NCBI RefSeq assembly: GCF_014202905.1
Contig: NZ_JACHHY010000019.1
Location: 42,900-106,899 of the forward strand
Direction: 5' to 3'
Source: Chitinivorax tropicus
GTDB taxonomy: Bacteria > Pseudomonadota > Gammaproteobacteria > Burkholderiales > SCOH01
Length of the DNA: 64,000 bases
Positions 10,707-19,943 of this stretch are shown here, in pieces. The notes under the pieces are model-generated. The model was not told the DNA's origin, did no database searches, and saw nothing but the letters and a program-made list of their open reading frames with translations. How positions within the stretch are numbered: position 1 is the first letter of the stretch; every line of letters begins with the position of its first letter. The position numbers were made by a program, and so were the translations under genes.

Positions 10707-11486
10707 TCAATCCTCAAGCTCATCAGCCGCCCGCTGCTGATCCAGGCGCTCCATTGCATCCGCCGACGCAGCCTCAGCCGCCTCGTTATAAAGCTGGGTT
10801 GCCTGATCCATTTTCTTATTGCCGAACAGGCTGATCAATGCGTTGGCGTATTCGATCTTGGCCACGGCAGAGTCCGGCATCAGCGCCAAGGCCCGTTCGA
10901 AATGGCTGACAGCCTTGTCCTTGCTGGCTCCATAAGTCAATCCGGCCATCATCCCGCCAACCTTGCCGACGATCTCGGCATGGTAGCTGCCGTAAGCGAT
11001 GTGCGCCTCAGCATGGTCGGGTGCGAGCGCCAATGTTTTGTCGAGCGCCTCTTTGATCTTCCCTGCCAGTCCCTCTGACAACGCCTTGGCGATGGAAAGG
11101 GTCTGGCCATAGCGGCCAGCGGCCATGGCATAGAAGTAATAACCATTCGGGTTGTCTGGCATGGCGACCTGCGCCGATTCCGCCAGTTTCATCGCAGCCT
11201 GGAAGGCATCCATCTTGGCACGCTCATCATCCAACAACGCTGCCGCATGAATCGCCAGCGCCTTGGCCGCTGCAGTCAAACCCTCCCCCCCTTGCGAGCC
11301 GATTTCATATGCCGACTGAAACGCGCCCTGATGATATAGCCGCCAGGCTTCCTGGGCCTGTTTGTCGGCTGGGAATGGCTCGCAGTCGCCACGGTGCAGA
11401 CGAGCCCATTGCTTTTTCAGCGCCGCCCCGGCATAGATGAATTCGTCAGAAGGGAAAGGAAAAGACTGCCACTTCAGTGCTGCCAT
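10707..11486 (-). CDS. TPR-like repeat protein of unknown function
   Basis: Protein of 259 residues without a clear signal peptide. The C-terminal half has alpha-helical repeat segments with the TPR look (ALDKTLALAPDHAEAHIAYG, then HFERALALMPDSAVAKIEYA). These normally act as protein-binding scaffolds. The start at 11486 has an AGGGAG box; the frame opens further upstream without support. Ends in a glutamate/aspartate-rich tail. Genes on either side give no hint of partner, so no function is assigned. Confidence 0.7.
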   Translation of the reverse strand: MAALKWQSFPFPSDEFIYAGAALKKQWARLHRGDCEPFPADKQAQEAWRLYHQGAFQSAYEIGSQGGEGLTAAAKALAIHAAALLDDERAKMDAFQAAMKLAESAQVAMPDNPNGYYFYAMAAGRYGQTLSIAKALSEGLAGKIKEALDKTLALAPDHAEAHIAYGSYHAEIVGKVGGMMAGLTYGASKDKAVSHFERALALMPDSAVAKIEYANALISLFGNKKMDQATQLYNEAAEAASADAMERLDQQRAADELED

Positions 11487-11778
11487 GCTACGCTCCCTGT
11501 ACTTTCGTTGACATGATTTCGCAGCCCGCATCAATTCGGGCAAGGCTGGACACGGCAAACACCATGCGGCGAGCCATGTCAGCAAGTGACAAGACGAGTT
11601 ACCCCAGAAGCATTCGGCCCATCGGGTTGAACACCCAGACACCAATTGAACGCTGGCCGTGCCATCCACATGGGCTCATGGCTGATGTCGAGCAGACTGG
11701 CCAACATCAGCCTATCTGGTTACCCACACAGCCTGTCAATCTCAAAGACGGTATGCCAATAGGCAACCAGAAAGCCCG

Positions 11779-12408
11779 TCAATATTGGATCGGCAATGGC
11801 TCCAGGCTCCGCCACATGTACCAGGTCGCGACGGAGTGCCACGGCTGCCAGCGGCGGGCCACCTCGCGCATCTTCAGCTTGCTGATCGGCTGACCATCGT
11901 TGTAATGCAGGCTCATGGCGCGTTGCAGCCCGATATCGCCCACTGGCAGGATATTGGGCCGCGCCATGAAGAAGATCAAGAACATCTCAGCCGTCCACTG
12001 GCCGATCCCTTTGATCGACATCAACCGTTTCATCACCTCATCATCAGCCAACAACTCCCACTCACCGGCGACATAGGGCGTTGCAATGAAATAATGCGAC
12101 AGCTCATGCAAATACATGGCCTTGCGACTGGAGAGCCCGCAAGTCTGCAAATCACTTTGCGCATGGCACAACAGAGCCTGCGGTGACATATTGCCAAGTT
12201 TGTCCAACACCCGGGCCCAGATAGCCTCAGCCGCTTTCACCGACACCTGCTGACCCACTATTGAACGAGCCAACGTGGTGAATGCATCACCTCGGCTGCG
12301 CATATGCAGTGGTCGGTTGGCCACGATCAACTTGGCCAACAGCTCATCGGCCTCGGACAACTCTCGCGTGGCCTGCTCCCAATACCCCGGCGTCACGATT
12401 GCATTCAA
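11779..12408 (-). CDS. DNA-3-methyladenine glycosylase II family (HhH-GPD)
   Basis: Base-excision repair glycosylase that removes alkylated bases from DNA. The 209-residue protein has the helix-hairpin-helix GIGQWTAEMFLIF and the catalytic aspartate in LPVGDIG (D158), the signature of the AlkA/HhH-GPD group. It is shorter than E. coli AlkA (282) because it lacks the N-terminal domain, which is common for this subgroup. Its start lies 9 bases after the pmbA stop on the same strand, so it is probably the second gene of a pmbA operon. Confidence 0.88.
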   Translation of the reverse strand: MNAIVTPGYWEQATRELSEADELLAKLIVANRPLHMRSRGDAFTTLARSIVGQQVSVKAAEAIWARVLDKLGNMSPQALLCHAQSDLQTCGLSSRKAMYLHELSHYFIATPYVAGEWELLADDEVMKRLMSIKGIGQWTAEMFLIFFMARPNILPVGDIGLQRAMSLHYNDGQPISKLKMREVARRWQPWHSVATWYMWRSLEPLPIQY

Positions 12409-12417
12409 AGTGTGACC

Positions 12418-13776
12418 TCAGCTCCCCGCAACCGTCATGCGATCAATCAGTATCGAGCCACATTGCTTGCTGCCGCGCACCAGCACATCATTGCCGATGG
12501 CGACAATGCCCATGAGCATCTCTTTTAGATTGCCAGCAATGGTCACCTCTTCAACTGGGAACTGTATCTGTCCGTTTTCGACCCAGAACCCTGCCGCGCC
12601 ACGTGAGTAATCCCCCGTCACCGGGTTGATGCCATGACCTAGCAATTCTGTCACCACCAACCCTCGATCCATCTTCCGCAGCAAACCCGCGAAATCCTCA
12701 CCCGTGCTGCCCACCAGTAGGTTGTGGCAGCCGCCGGCATTGCCGGTGGACTGCATGCCAAGTTTGCGGGCTGAATAGCTGCCAAGGAAATAACCCTGCA
12801 AGACACCATCAGCCACCAGATCTCGATCGCGCGTCAACACGCCCTCTGCATCAAATGGGGAGCTGGCCAGCCCCTTGGCCAGATGGGGTCGCTCTTGGAT
12901 CTGCACCAGCGGGGAGCACACCTGCTTGCCCAGGCTGTCCAGCAAAAAGCTGGAGCGTCGATACAGCGCTCCACCACTGATTGCGCTCACCAAGCTGCCG
13001 ATCAACCCAGCTGCCAACGATGCCTCGAACAACACCGGTACCTGCGTGGTATCGATCCGACGGGCACCCAAGCGGCGGGCAGTACGCTCCCCGGCGATCC
13101 GCCCAACCCGTGCAGCGGGCTCCAGATCTGCTGCGGAGCGGGCAACGCTGTACCAATAATCACGCTGCATGGCACCTTCCGCCTCGGCAATCACGGATGC
13201 CGACAAACTATGGCGTGAGCTTTCATAGCCATTGCAAAAGCCTAGGCTGTTGCCATAGATGAAATGGGACTGCTGGGTTGAGACCGTCGCACCTTCTGAG
13301 TTGCTGATCCGGGGATCAGCCGCCTGGGCGGCAGCCTCGCACTCGCGTGCCAGCTCGATGGCTTGCTCCACCGGCAATGCCCAGGGGTAGCACAGATCCA
13401 GCACCGGCGCATTGAGCGCCAACAATGCGGGGTCTGCCAGACCGGCGCAGTCATCGCTGGCGGTATAGCGGGCGATCGACAACGCAGCCCTCACCGTATC
13501 CGCCACCGCCTGTGGCGAGAAGTCGGAGGTGCTGGCATGGCCTTTCTGCTGCCCGACGTATACCGTTACACCAACACCCTTGTCCCGGTTATATTCGATG
13601 GTTTCCACCTCACCCAGCCGCACGGTCACATTCTGGCCGAATCCCTCTGAAATCTCGGCTTCACATGCTGTCGCGCCGGCGGTGGCGGCTTGCTTCAGGA
13701 TATCTTGAACAATACTGGCCAGTTGTTCGCGGGAATAGGCAAACGCTACATTCGAGGGGGTGACGGATTGTGTCAT
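12418..13776 (-). CDS. pmbA: TldE/PmbA metalloprotease-complex subunit
   Basis: Subunit of the TldD/TldE (PmbA) heterodimer, which degrades unfolded peptides and matures some modified peptides. The 452-residue length fits the family; GVGVTVYVGQQKGHAST in the N-terminal half and the C-terminal GHGINPVTGDYSRGAAGFWV are typical. The HExxxH zinc site belongs to the TldD partner, not to this subunit; tldD is not in the window. ATG 13776 is chosen over the upstream-extended frame to 13872. Divergent from darP, a common arrangement in proteobacteria. Confidence 0.93.
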   Translation of the reverse strand: MTQSVTPSNVAFAYSREQLASIVQDILKQAATAGATACEAEISEGFGQNVTVRLGEVETIEYNRDKGVGVTVYVGQQKGHASTSDFSPQAVADTVRAALSIARYTASDDCAGLADPALLALNAPVLDLCYPWALPVEQAIELARECEAAAQAADPRISNSEGATVSTQQSHFIYGNSLGFCNGYESSRHSLSASVIAEAEGAMQRDYWYSVARSAADLEPAARVGRIAGERTARRLGARRIDTTQVPVLFEASLAAGLIGSLVSAISGGALYRRSSFLLDSLGKQVCSPLVQIQERPHLAKGLASSPFDAEGVLTRDRDLVADGVLQGYFLGSYSARKLGMQSTGNAGGCHNLLVGSTGEDFAGLLRKMDRGLVVTELLGHGINPVTGDYSRGAAGFWVENGQIQFPVEEVTIAGNLKEMLMGIVAIGNDVLVRGSKQCGSILIDRMTVAGS

Positions 13777-14111
13777 CAGATTTTTCTTGTACTTTATCTC
13801 TCGCCTGACAGCAGGCTGTCCGCTGTCGCGCAAAACCGTGGAAAAAGGTCGATCAGGATCAGATTTGGGCAAAACCTAAAAACAACCTGATCAACGCTGC
13901 CGAGAACCGGCTGTTTCGGCTATCATACCAAAGGGCGTCCCGAAAAACTTCAGCTTCTCGGCGCGCATCTGGCCATCACCATCGAGCCCTTGCCTTATCT
14001 ATCTGATAATAGAGCAGTATCGCATAAGGCAATGTAGACATGACGAGCGGCAAGACCACACGATTTTCAGCCTTTCATCAATTCACTTCTGGGTGTTGAC
14101 CCTGTTTCATC
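13777..14111. other. intergenic region between divergent pmbA and darP
   Basis: 335 bases that should hold both promoters. I see no convincing -35/-10 pair and no RNA gene. Confidence 0.5.
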
Positions 14112-14660
14112 ATGTATCAAGAAGATCAAGAACCCATCAGCAAGACCCGTCGCAAACAGGAAATGCAAGATTTGCAGGATCTGGGCGCTGCGCTGGTCAG
14201 GCTTTCCAAGGATCAACTCAAACAGCTTGATCTCCCTGAAAAACTGCTGGAGGCGGTCAAAGAGGCTCAACGGCTGACCGCTCACGGTGCCATTCGCCGG
14301 CAGCTTCAATTTATCGGCAAGATCATGCGCGAGGTCGATCCTGCACCCATTCAGGCTTTCCTCGATCGGCTATCGGGCGAATCCTCGGAACACACCGCTT
14401 GGCTTCACCAGCTGGAGCGCCTGCGCGACAAGCTGCTGGCCAGCGACGAGGCGCTGCAAGCGTTGCTGGCACAACATCCGGCACTGGATATCCAGCAAAT
14501 GCGTACCATGGTCCGCAATGCCCGCAAAGAGCGCGAAGAGAACAAACCCCCCAAACATTTCCGGGCTTTGTTCCAGACCTTGCGGGAGCTGATCCCAGAG
14601 CCATCGCTGCCTGGGCGGGCCAAGTCAGCCCCGCAATCCGACCAGGAGGATGACGCATGA
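14112..14660 (+). CDS. darP: dual-action ribosomal maturation protein DarP (YjgA, DUF615)
   Basis: Helps late assembly of the 50S ribosomal subunit and associates with pre-50S particles. The 182-residue, highly charged, largely helical protein has the family start (SKTRRKQEMQDLQDLG) and the central HGAIRRQLQFIGKIMR block. First gene of a three-gene run; its TGA overlaps the mogA ATG in ATGA. Confidence 0.92.
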   Translation: MYQEDQEPISKTRRKQEMQDLQDLGAALVRLSKDQLKQLDLPEKLLEAVKEAQRLTAHGAIRRQLQFIGKIMREVDPAPIQAFLDRLSGESSEHTAWLHQLERLRDKLLASDEALQALLAQHPALDIQQMRTMVRNARKEREENKPPKHFRALFQTLRELIPEPSLPGRAKSAPQSDQEDDA

Positions 14661-15244
14661 GCGCCATGCTGCGAGTCGGGCTGGTCTCAATCAGCGATCG
14701 TGCCAGCCAGGGGGTGTATGAAGACAAAGGCATTCCGGCCCTGTTGGATTGGCTCAAGGCTGCCGTGTCAAACCCGATCGAAGACCTGACCCGCCTCATT
14801 CCAGATGACCAATCCACCATTGAAGCCACCCTGCGCCAACTGGTGGATGAGGAAGGCTGCCACTTGGTCTTGACCACCGGCGGCACAGGGCCAGCACCTC
14901 GTGATGTCACCCCGGAAGCCACGCTGGCGGTGGCCGACAAGATCATGCCCGGCTTTGGTGAGCAGATGCGTCAGATCAGCCTGCACTATGTGCCCACTGC
15001 GATCCTGTCCAGGCAAGTCGGGGTAATCCGTGGGCAGGCGCTGATCCTGAACCTACCAGGGCAACCCAAAGCCATCAAAGAGACGCTGGAAGGGGTCAGG
15101 GGCGACGCTGGCCAAGTCGTGGTACCAGGCATCTTTGCGGCGATTCCCTATTGCATTGATCTGATTGGCGGCCCCTATATCGAAACGGATGAGCAGATCA
15201 TCAAAGCGTTTCGTCCGAAATCCGCCTTGAAACCCCAGACATGA
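14657..15244 (+). CDS. mogA: molybdopterin adenylyltransferase
   Basis: Adenylates molybdopterin so that molybdate can be inserted, a late step in molybdenum cofactor synthesis. The 195-residue protein shows the MoaB/Mog fold signatures SISDRASQGVYEDKG near residue 11, TTGGTGPAPRDVTPEA near 74, and ILNLPGQPKA. Length equals MogA of E. coli. Overlaps darP upstream and the esterase downstream by 4 bases each, so the three genes are translationally coupled. Confidence 0.93.
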   Translation: MSAMLRVGLVSISDRASQGVYEDKGIPALLDWLKAAVSNPIEDLTRLIPDDQSTIEATLRQLVDEEGCHLVLTTGGTGPAPRDVTPEATLAVADKIMPGFGEQMRQISLHYVPTAILSRQVGVIRGQALILNLPGQPKAIKETLEGVRGDAGQVVVPGIFAAIPYCIDLIGGPYIETDEQIIKAFRPKSALKPQT

Positions 15245-15921
15245 CCCAGCCCACCCTACCCTTTGTCGAACTTGGCCCTGCCACGCCGCACCACACCATC
15301 ATCTGGCTGCATGGGCTGGGGGACGACGGCCATGGTTTTGCACCGATTGTCCCAGAGCTGAAGTTACCCGCCGATCAGGCAATTCGCTTTGTATTTCCCC
15401 ATGCCCCCATGCGCGCGGTGACCATCAATGGCGGTTATGTAATGCGCGCCTGGTACGACATCCTGGAGATAGGTGATTTGAGCCGCAAGCTGGATGAGGC
15501 TAATATCGTTGAATCCGTACAAGCGATTCATCAATTGATCGATGCGGAAATCAGCCGGGGCGTACCGCCCAGCCGTATCTTGCTGGCAGGCTTTTCCCAA
15601 GGCGGGTTGATTGCACTCAGTGCCGGGCTGACCTATCGCGAGCCGCTGGCCGGGTTGATAGCCTTATCCACCTATTGGCCAGACATGCAGCACCCCAGCC
15701 TGGCACCCGACCCGACCCATCGGGCCGTGCCGATCTTTTGCGCACATGGCGAGGTCGATACCGTGGTACGGCCTGAGCTGGGCCATGCCGCATTCAATCG
15801 GCTACGGACTGCTGGCTACACAGCCACTTGGCATGCTTATGATATGGGGCATGAGGTCTGCTGGGATGAAATCCATGACCTGTCAGCATGGATTCAAGCT
15901 CGATTTGCCGACCAGACCTAG
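15241..15921 (+). CDS. alpha/beta-hydrolase, carboxylesterase/phospholipase type
   Basis: Serine esterase of 226 residues, similar to carboxylesterase II/YpfH-type enzymes acting on short acyl esters. IWLHGLGDDGHGF supplies the oxyanion region, LAGFSQGG holds the nucleophile serine, the acid is probably in HGEVDTVV, and the histidine is in YDMGHEVC. No signal peptide. It overlaps mogA by ATGA and ends the operon at a long bidirectional terminator. Natural substrate unknown. Confidence 0.88.
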   Translation: MTQPTLPFVELGPATPHHTIIWLHGLGDDGHGFAPIVPELKLPADQAIRFVFPHAPMRAVTINGGYVMRAWYDILEIGDLSRKLDEANIVESVQAIHQLIDAEISRGVPPSRILLAGFSQGGLIALSAGLTYREPLAGLIALSTYWPDMQHPSLAPDPTHRAVPIFCAHGEVDTVVRPELGHAAFNRLRTAGYTATWHAYDMGHEVCWDEIHDLSAWIQARFADQT

Positions 15922-15941
15922 GCAGCATTGACACCGCCCCA

Positions 15942-15978
15942 AATGAAAACAGGACAGCCGAGCTGTCCTGTTTTCATT
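15942..15978. terminator. bidirectional terminator, 17-bp perfect stem
   Basis: The arms of 17 bases (from aatgaaaac to gttttcatt) enclose loop cga. The A-tract on one side and T-tract on the other let it serve both the darP-mogA-esterase operon (+) and the operon ending at 16016 (-). Confidence 0.93.
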
Positions 15979-16015
15979 GTATGAGCATGCTCCAAGGGCC
16001 GCATAGCATCAAGCA

Positions 16016-17686
16016 CTATTCATCCGCATCCACGCGGGCCCAGACCCACTCCGCACCGCGCGCGAGCACCTCTCGGAAACGCACGCGGATCTCCCGCCCC
16101 ATGGACACCAGCACCACAGCTTTGTCCTGCATGTAGTCTGCCGAGCGCATGACTACACCATTCACCTTTTGCGGGTTGGATTTGGCCTGGATGAAAATAC
16201 CCTGGCTAGCCAGGAACACCCCAGCCGCGTCAAGCCCACCATTAAGCTTCCCATCTTGTGACCGGATCTCGACAGCGATCGGCGCATAAGCCAGCACCTG
16301 GATACCAGCATACATCTGGCCCTCTGCCACCCGTGACAGGCGGCGGACTATCGCCAGCTGCCAATGGTCAGTCTTCTCGGGACGCAAGCCCAATAGCGCA
16401 TCCAGGCGAATCCAGTCATTCTCGACGACTGGCAGGATCGCGCCATAGCCACCATCGCTCTCATTATTGACCACCCAAGTCTCAAACACGCCCACAGTGT
16501 GCTTCTGCAAAGTGGCCGCCAATGCCTGGGCCTGGCGCTGCCGCGTCCGCTCTGTGACAAAGCCATATTGGCGCATGTCGAGCATCTCTTCGGTATTGAC
16601 GTGATGACGTTGATCCGGATCAGTGTTGCGTTCATTGTCATATTTCACATGATGGTAGATTTCCTTCATGCTATGGATGACATCCACCATCTTGCGCACC
16701 GCTACCCGGTCGCTGCCTCGCTTGGGATGCCCCTGGCTTTCTGGCGACCATGACTGGATGAGCAGCTTCAGCAGCTCAGATGCCCCCGGCTGACGGAAGA
16801 TGTCATCCAAGCCGATGGTCTTCCCCCCATCCAATGCATTCTTGGCAAGGGTCATCTGCTCGACCAGCTCATGGGTGCTCCAGTAGCGCCCGAGGCTGGC
16901 TGGCTCGGTCTGCTCGCCATTCAGCCGGAACGCGGGCGAGACACCCGTCAAATCGACCCCATACTGATATCGACCGCTGAGCAGTTTGCGCTCCATCACC
17001 ACGTGGTGCGACCAATGGTCCAACCACTGATCCGCCATGTCCAGCTGCCGCGCCGTCAACGCACCGGAATTCAACGTGGCCAGCATCATGATCTGGATGA
17101 ACTCATCCGCACAGGAGGTATTCCGGACTGCAGTCGAGTCGTATAGCTGGAATGCGTCGCTGTCCACGCCCTTCACTTCTGCCAGACGATAGACCTGGTT
17201 GACGGTTGACCAGAATTTCTTTTCCGGCGTCAGGAACCGGAAATACTGCCACTTGGCTTGCACCGCCAGATAATTCAAGGTACGGGCGATGCATCTCGAC
17301 AGGAATGGGTCCAGATCCGGGCGTTCGCCATCCCTGACTTCCTTGATCATCATCAAGTAGGCATGGATCATGTGATGCGCCAAGGTCATGATCAAATGCC
17401 ACAGCTTGCTCTCTACCGTCTTCGGCATGCGCAGGTTTTGCAGGTACAGCAGGCATTGTGTCTCAAAGGCAGACTGGACTTGATCGTCCAGCCACATCAA
17501 GGACTGCATGGAAGTAGGCGTGATCGCCACCTCGCCGCCAATGAACCGATTCACCTCCTCTGCCACCAACTTGGGCAGCGAAGCCATATCGTCGGTTTGT
17601 ATCGCCTTCCACCAACTCTGAGCAGCCTTGACGCCATCCAGTGGGTCAGCCGCCCTCTTCCAAGGAAGCGTGAATTTACCTAGCAT
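16016..17686 (-). CDS. large cytoplasmic protein with C-terminal PilZ-like domain, paralogue A
   Basis: Protein of 556 residues with no signal peptide or membrane segment. The first 370 residues are helical and unrecognised. The C-terminal part looks like a PilZ domain that binds c-di-GMP: RTRQR at 380-384 (RxxxR) and N408-E-S-D-G-G413 (D/NxSxxG), then WQLAIVRRLSR. It is a paralogue of the next gene upstream (17756-19414), aligned by FVTE before the R-motif, S-x-GG-x-GA and V-RRL. ATG 17686 is preferred to GTG 17695 because an AGG box lies at the right distance. Probably the last gene of a three-gene operon. Confidence 0.7.
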   Translation of the reverse strand: MLGKFTLPWKRAADPLDGVKAAQSWWKAIQTDDMASLPKLVAEEVNRFIGGEVAITPTSMQSLMWLDDQVQSAFETQCLLYLQNLRMPKTVESKLWHLIMTLAHHMIHAYLMMIKEVRDGERPDLDPFLSRCIARTLNYLAVQAKWQYFRFLTPEKKFWSTVNQVYRLAEVKGVDSDAFQLYDSTAVRNTSCADEFIQIMMLATLNSGALTARQLDMADQWLDHWSHHVVMERKLLSGRYQYGVDLTGVSPAFRLNGEQTEPASLGRYWSTHELVEQMTLAKNALDGGKTIGLDDIFRQPGASELLKLLIQSWSPESQGHPKRGSDRVAVRKMVDVIHSMKEIYHHVKYDNERNTDPDQRHHVNTEEMLDMRQYGFVTERTRQRQAQALAATLQKHTVGVFETWVVNNESDGGYGAILPVVENDWIRLDALLGLRPEKTDHWQLAIVRRLSRVAEGQMYAGIQVLAYAPIAVEIRSQDGKLNGGLDAAGVFLASQGIFIQAKSNPQKVNGVVMRSADYMQDKAVVLVSMGREIRVRFREVLARGAEWVWARVDADE

Positions 17687-17755
17687 CCCAGCCACCTGCT
17701 TGCCTGGCTGCCAGCCGTATCCGGTTGCACTTGTGTGATGACCGACCCGACATGC

Positions 17756-19414
17756 TCAGTCCTCCACCACATTGATAATCGTAAAATCAACAATATCGAA
17801 CCCATCCCCCTGCTCGCGCCGTGCAATCGGTTCCAGTCGATAGCGTTTCGCCCCTTCGCTGGCCAGATATTGGCGACCTGTCAAATACACACCACCTCGC
17901 AACAATACCGAACACCCTTCCATGCCCTCCAGGCTGGAGCCGAACAGCAACGCCAGTTCATTCTCCAGGCGCCGTTCTTCATCCGGTACTGCATAATCAA
18001 TGGCAATCGGCATCACCCGCGCACCGACGACTTCCACGCCAATGGCGCTGTGCTGCTCCATGTTCACCTGCAGACGCCTGACCACCCCGACCTGCCACTC
18101 GGCATGCATATCCGTTTTGATGCCGATCAAGCTGCCGATCCGGAGCCAATCACTATGGCTTTGCGGCAGACGTGCGCCAAAGCCACCCAGGCTGATGTCC
18201 TGCACCAACCAGCTTTCTGCATGCTGCTCCAGCTCGATCGGCATGGATACCATCTGATCAAGCAGGTGTTGCGTCTCCTCGGTCACGAAACCGAATTGCT
18301 CCACCTCGCGCTTCTGTCTTTCCAACAACTCCAGCTCGCTTGGGCCTGCATCGCGCCGACGGGTGCGGGACAACACCACCGCCCGGAACACGTCCGTGAA
18401 TCCATGCACGATCGTCAGGCGACCATAGGCGGGCAGACGTGGCCATTTCCGCTCTGGTGGCGTCAGGCTCCAGTAGAACAACAGATGCTGCAAGACCTGC
18501 CGCAGGCTCGATACCGGTGCGCCCATCCCCCCCCCGCCCACCGATAGTGACGAGGGGTTGTCCAATGCACGCGACAGCTCCTGCAACCGGGCAGTGGCCT
18601 GCCCGGTACCGATGAAGCGCACACGCGGGCCATATTGCATACCAGCCACCAGCCGGCCCGGCGGGTGCATGGCAGACAGGTCATAGTAGAAGCAGCTTTT
18701 TTCACCAGGTGTGGCGGATATTTCCAGATACTCGGACAAATCATCGATAGTCCGCTCGGCCAGATCGATCTGCTGCGGCAACAGGCTATCTGGCGACGAT
18801 GCCGCCAGAAACAATGTCTTCAGGCACTCCGCTTGCGCTGTGGTCGGTCGTTCGCTGTGGTCATAGATCGATACGGCAATCGACTCAAGATGGTGCGACT
18901 CGACGAACATCCATAGGCGAGACAGCGCATGCCAGACGACATCATCCACCGGGCCATATTGCAGCAACATGATCTTGTGCAGCATGACGACACCGTACAG
19001 TCCGCGCGCCGCCAGCCTTGCCAGCTGCGCCGGAGTGACATCGGCCCCGCGCCCGCCCATGGCATGCGCATCCAGCGTCAGGATGTATGCGGACACCAGC
19101 GCCTTCCAGTAGTCGCACAACGCGCGCCAGATCGCCCGCTCACGAAATTTTGCTGCGCGGGTCTGGGTCAGGTACTCGTGCTGCAGTTTGCGCTGGAATG
19201 CATGTCCGGCCTCATCCAGCAAATTGAGAATGCCCGTGCGCACCGATAGGCGATAACCTTCGGCCTGCATGACCGACTCGACCCATGCCGTGATTTCCTG
19301 CAGTGATTTGTATGGGTCGCTTGTCGGCAACTCAGCCAGCAGTCTTTGTGCCGACTTGATGTCTCGCATCGGGTGATCGGGTTTGGAGGCAATCCTTCGC
19401 AACCAGCTTGTCAT
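17756..19414 (-). CDS. large cytoplasmic protein with degenerate PilZ-like domain, paralogue B
   Basis: Protein of 552 residues, paralogous to the gene at 16016. It keeps the DxSxxG part (D406-ISLGG-F-G) and the following WQVGVVRRLQV, but at the position of RTRQR in paralogue A it has ETQHL, so the arginines that bind c-di-GMP are missing. It may therefore be a partner or a regulator that no longer binds the nucleotide; this is inference. ATG 19414 is chosen over TTG 19426. It lies 51 bases after the STAS-like gene. Confidence 0.68.
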   Translation of the reverse strand: MTSWLRRIASKPDHPMRDIKSAQRLLAELPTSDPYKSLQEITAWVESVMQAEGYRLSVRTGILNLLDEAGHAFQRKLQHEYLTQTRAAKFRERAIWRALCDYWKALVSAYILTLDAHAMGGRGADVTPAQLARLAARGLYGVVMLHKIMLLQYGPVDDVVWHALSRLWMFVESHHLESIAVSIYDHSERPTTAQAECLKTLFLAASSPDSLLPQQIDLAERTIDDLSEYLEISATPGEKSCFYYDLSAMHPPGRLVAGMQYGPRVRFIGTGQATARLQELSRALDNPSSLSVGGGGMGAPVSSLRQVLQHLLFYWSLTPPERKWPRLPAYGRLTIVHGFTDVFRAVVLSRTRRRDAGPSELELLERQKREVEQFGFVTEETQHLLDQMVSMPIELEQHAESWLVQDISLGGFGARLPQSHSDWLRIGSLIGIKTDMHAEWQVGVVRRLQVNMEQHSAIGVEVVGARVMPIAIDYAVPDEERRLENELALLFGSSLEGMEGCSVLLRGGVYLTGRQYLASEGAKRYRLEPIARREQGDGFDIVDFTIINVVED

Positions 19415-19465
19415 GGTTTTCGTCAATCTGATTCAGAACAAGGGGGATGAATTGGGTATAGCAGA

Positions 19466-19810
19466 CTATTCAGCAACCCAGCTCTCTGCCGCCTGCAGTG
19501 TATCAAACAGTTGGACCTCGAAATCGATGAAAAGACGGGACATCCATGCGCTCCAGGCAACCCATTGGTCGTGGGTGACCACGGCCACCTTGCCAAATTC
19601 AGCCGCATGGGCGCGTGTGAATTTGATCTCCTCCCAAGCGACATCAAGCGTGTAGCCCGTCATGTCACGCAAATCCATCAGTAAGTTGGGTTTGCCATGA
19701 AACTTGATCGCATACAGCACTTCTTCTTCAAATTGCTTGTAATCAGCCAGCATGAATTCGCCAAAGACAGCGACATTGACCGTCTTACCTGTTTGTTGAA
19801 TGGTGATCAT
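19466..19810 (-). CDS. SpoIIAA/STAS-like protein
   Basis: Small cytoplasmic protein of 114 residues with the alternating strand-helix pattern of the SpoIIAA-like (STAS-related) fold; the segments KPNLLMDLRDMTGYTLD and GKVAVVTHD are characteristic of that group. Starts after an AAGG box. First gene of the operon with the two PilZ-like paralogues, which suggests a shared signalling role. The usual phosphorylatable serine of anti-anti-sigma factors is not obvious, so a regulator of that exact type is not claimed. Confidence 0.75.
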   Translation of the reverse strand: MITIQQTGKTVNVAVFGEFMLADYKQFEEEVLYAIKFHGKPNLLMDLRDMTGYTLDVAWEEIKFTRAHAAEFGKVAVVTHDQWVAWSAWMSRLFIDFEVQLFDTLQAAESWVAE

Positions 19811-19943
19811 GTTGAAGCCTTATCTTGTAGATAGCCGCTCATGCTCGTCAATATTCTTAATCAAATATAACACAAGCATGCACTGGAACTATCCAATTGT
19901 AGTGCAATCCCGTACATCAACCAATGCAGACCTTTCCTGACGC

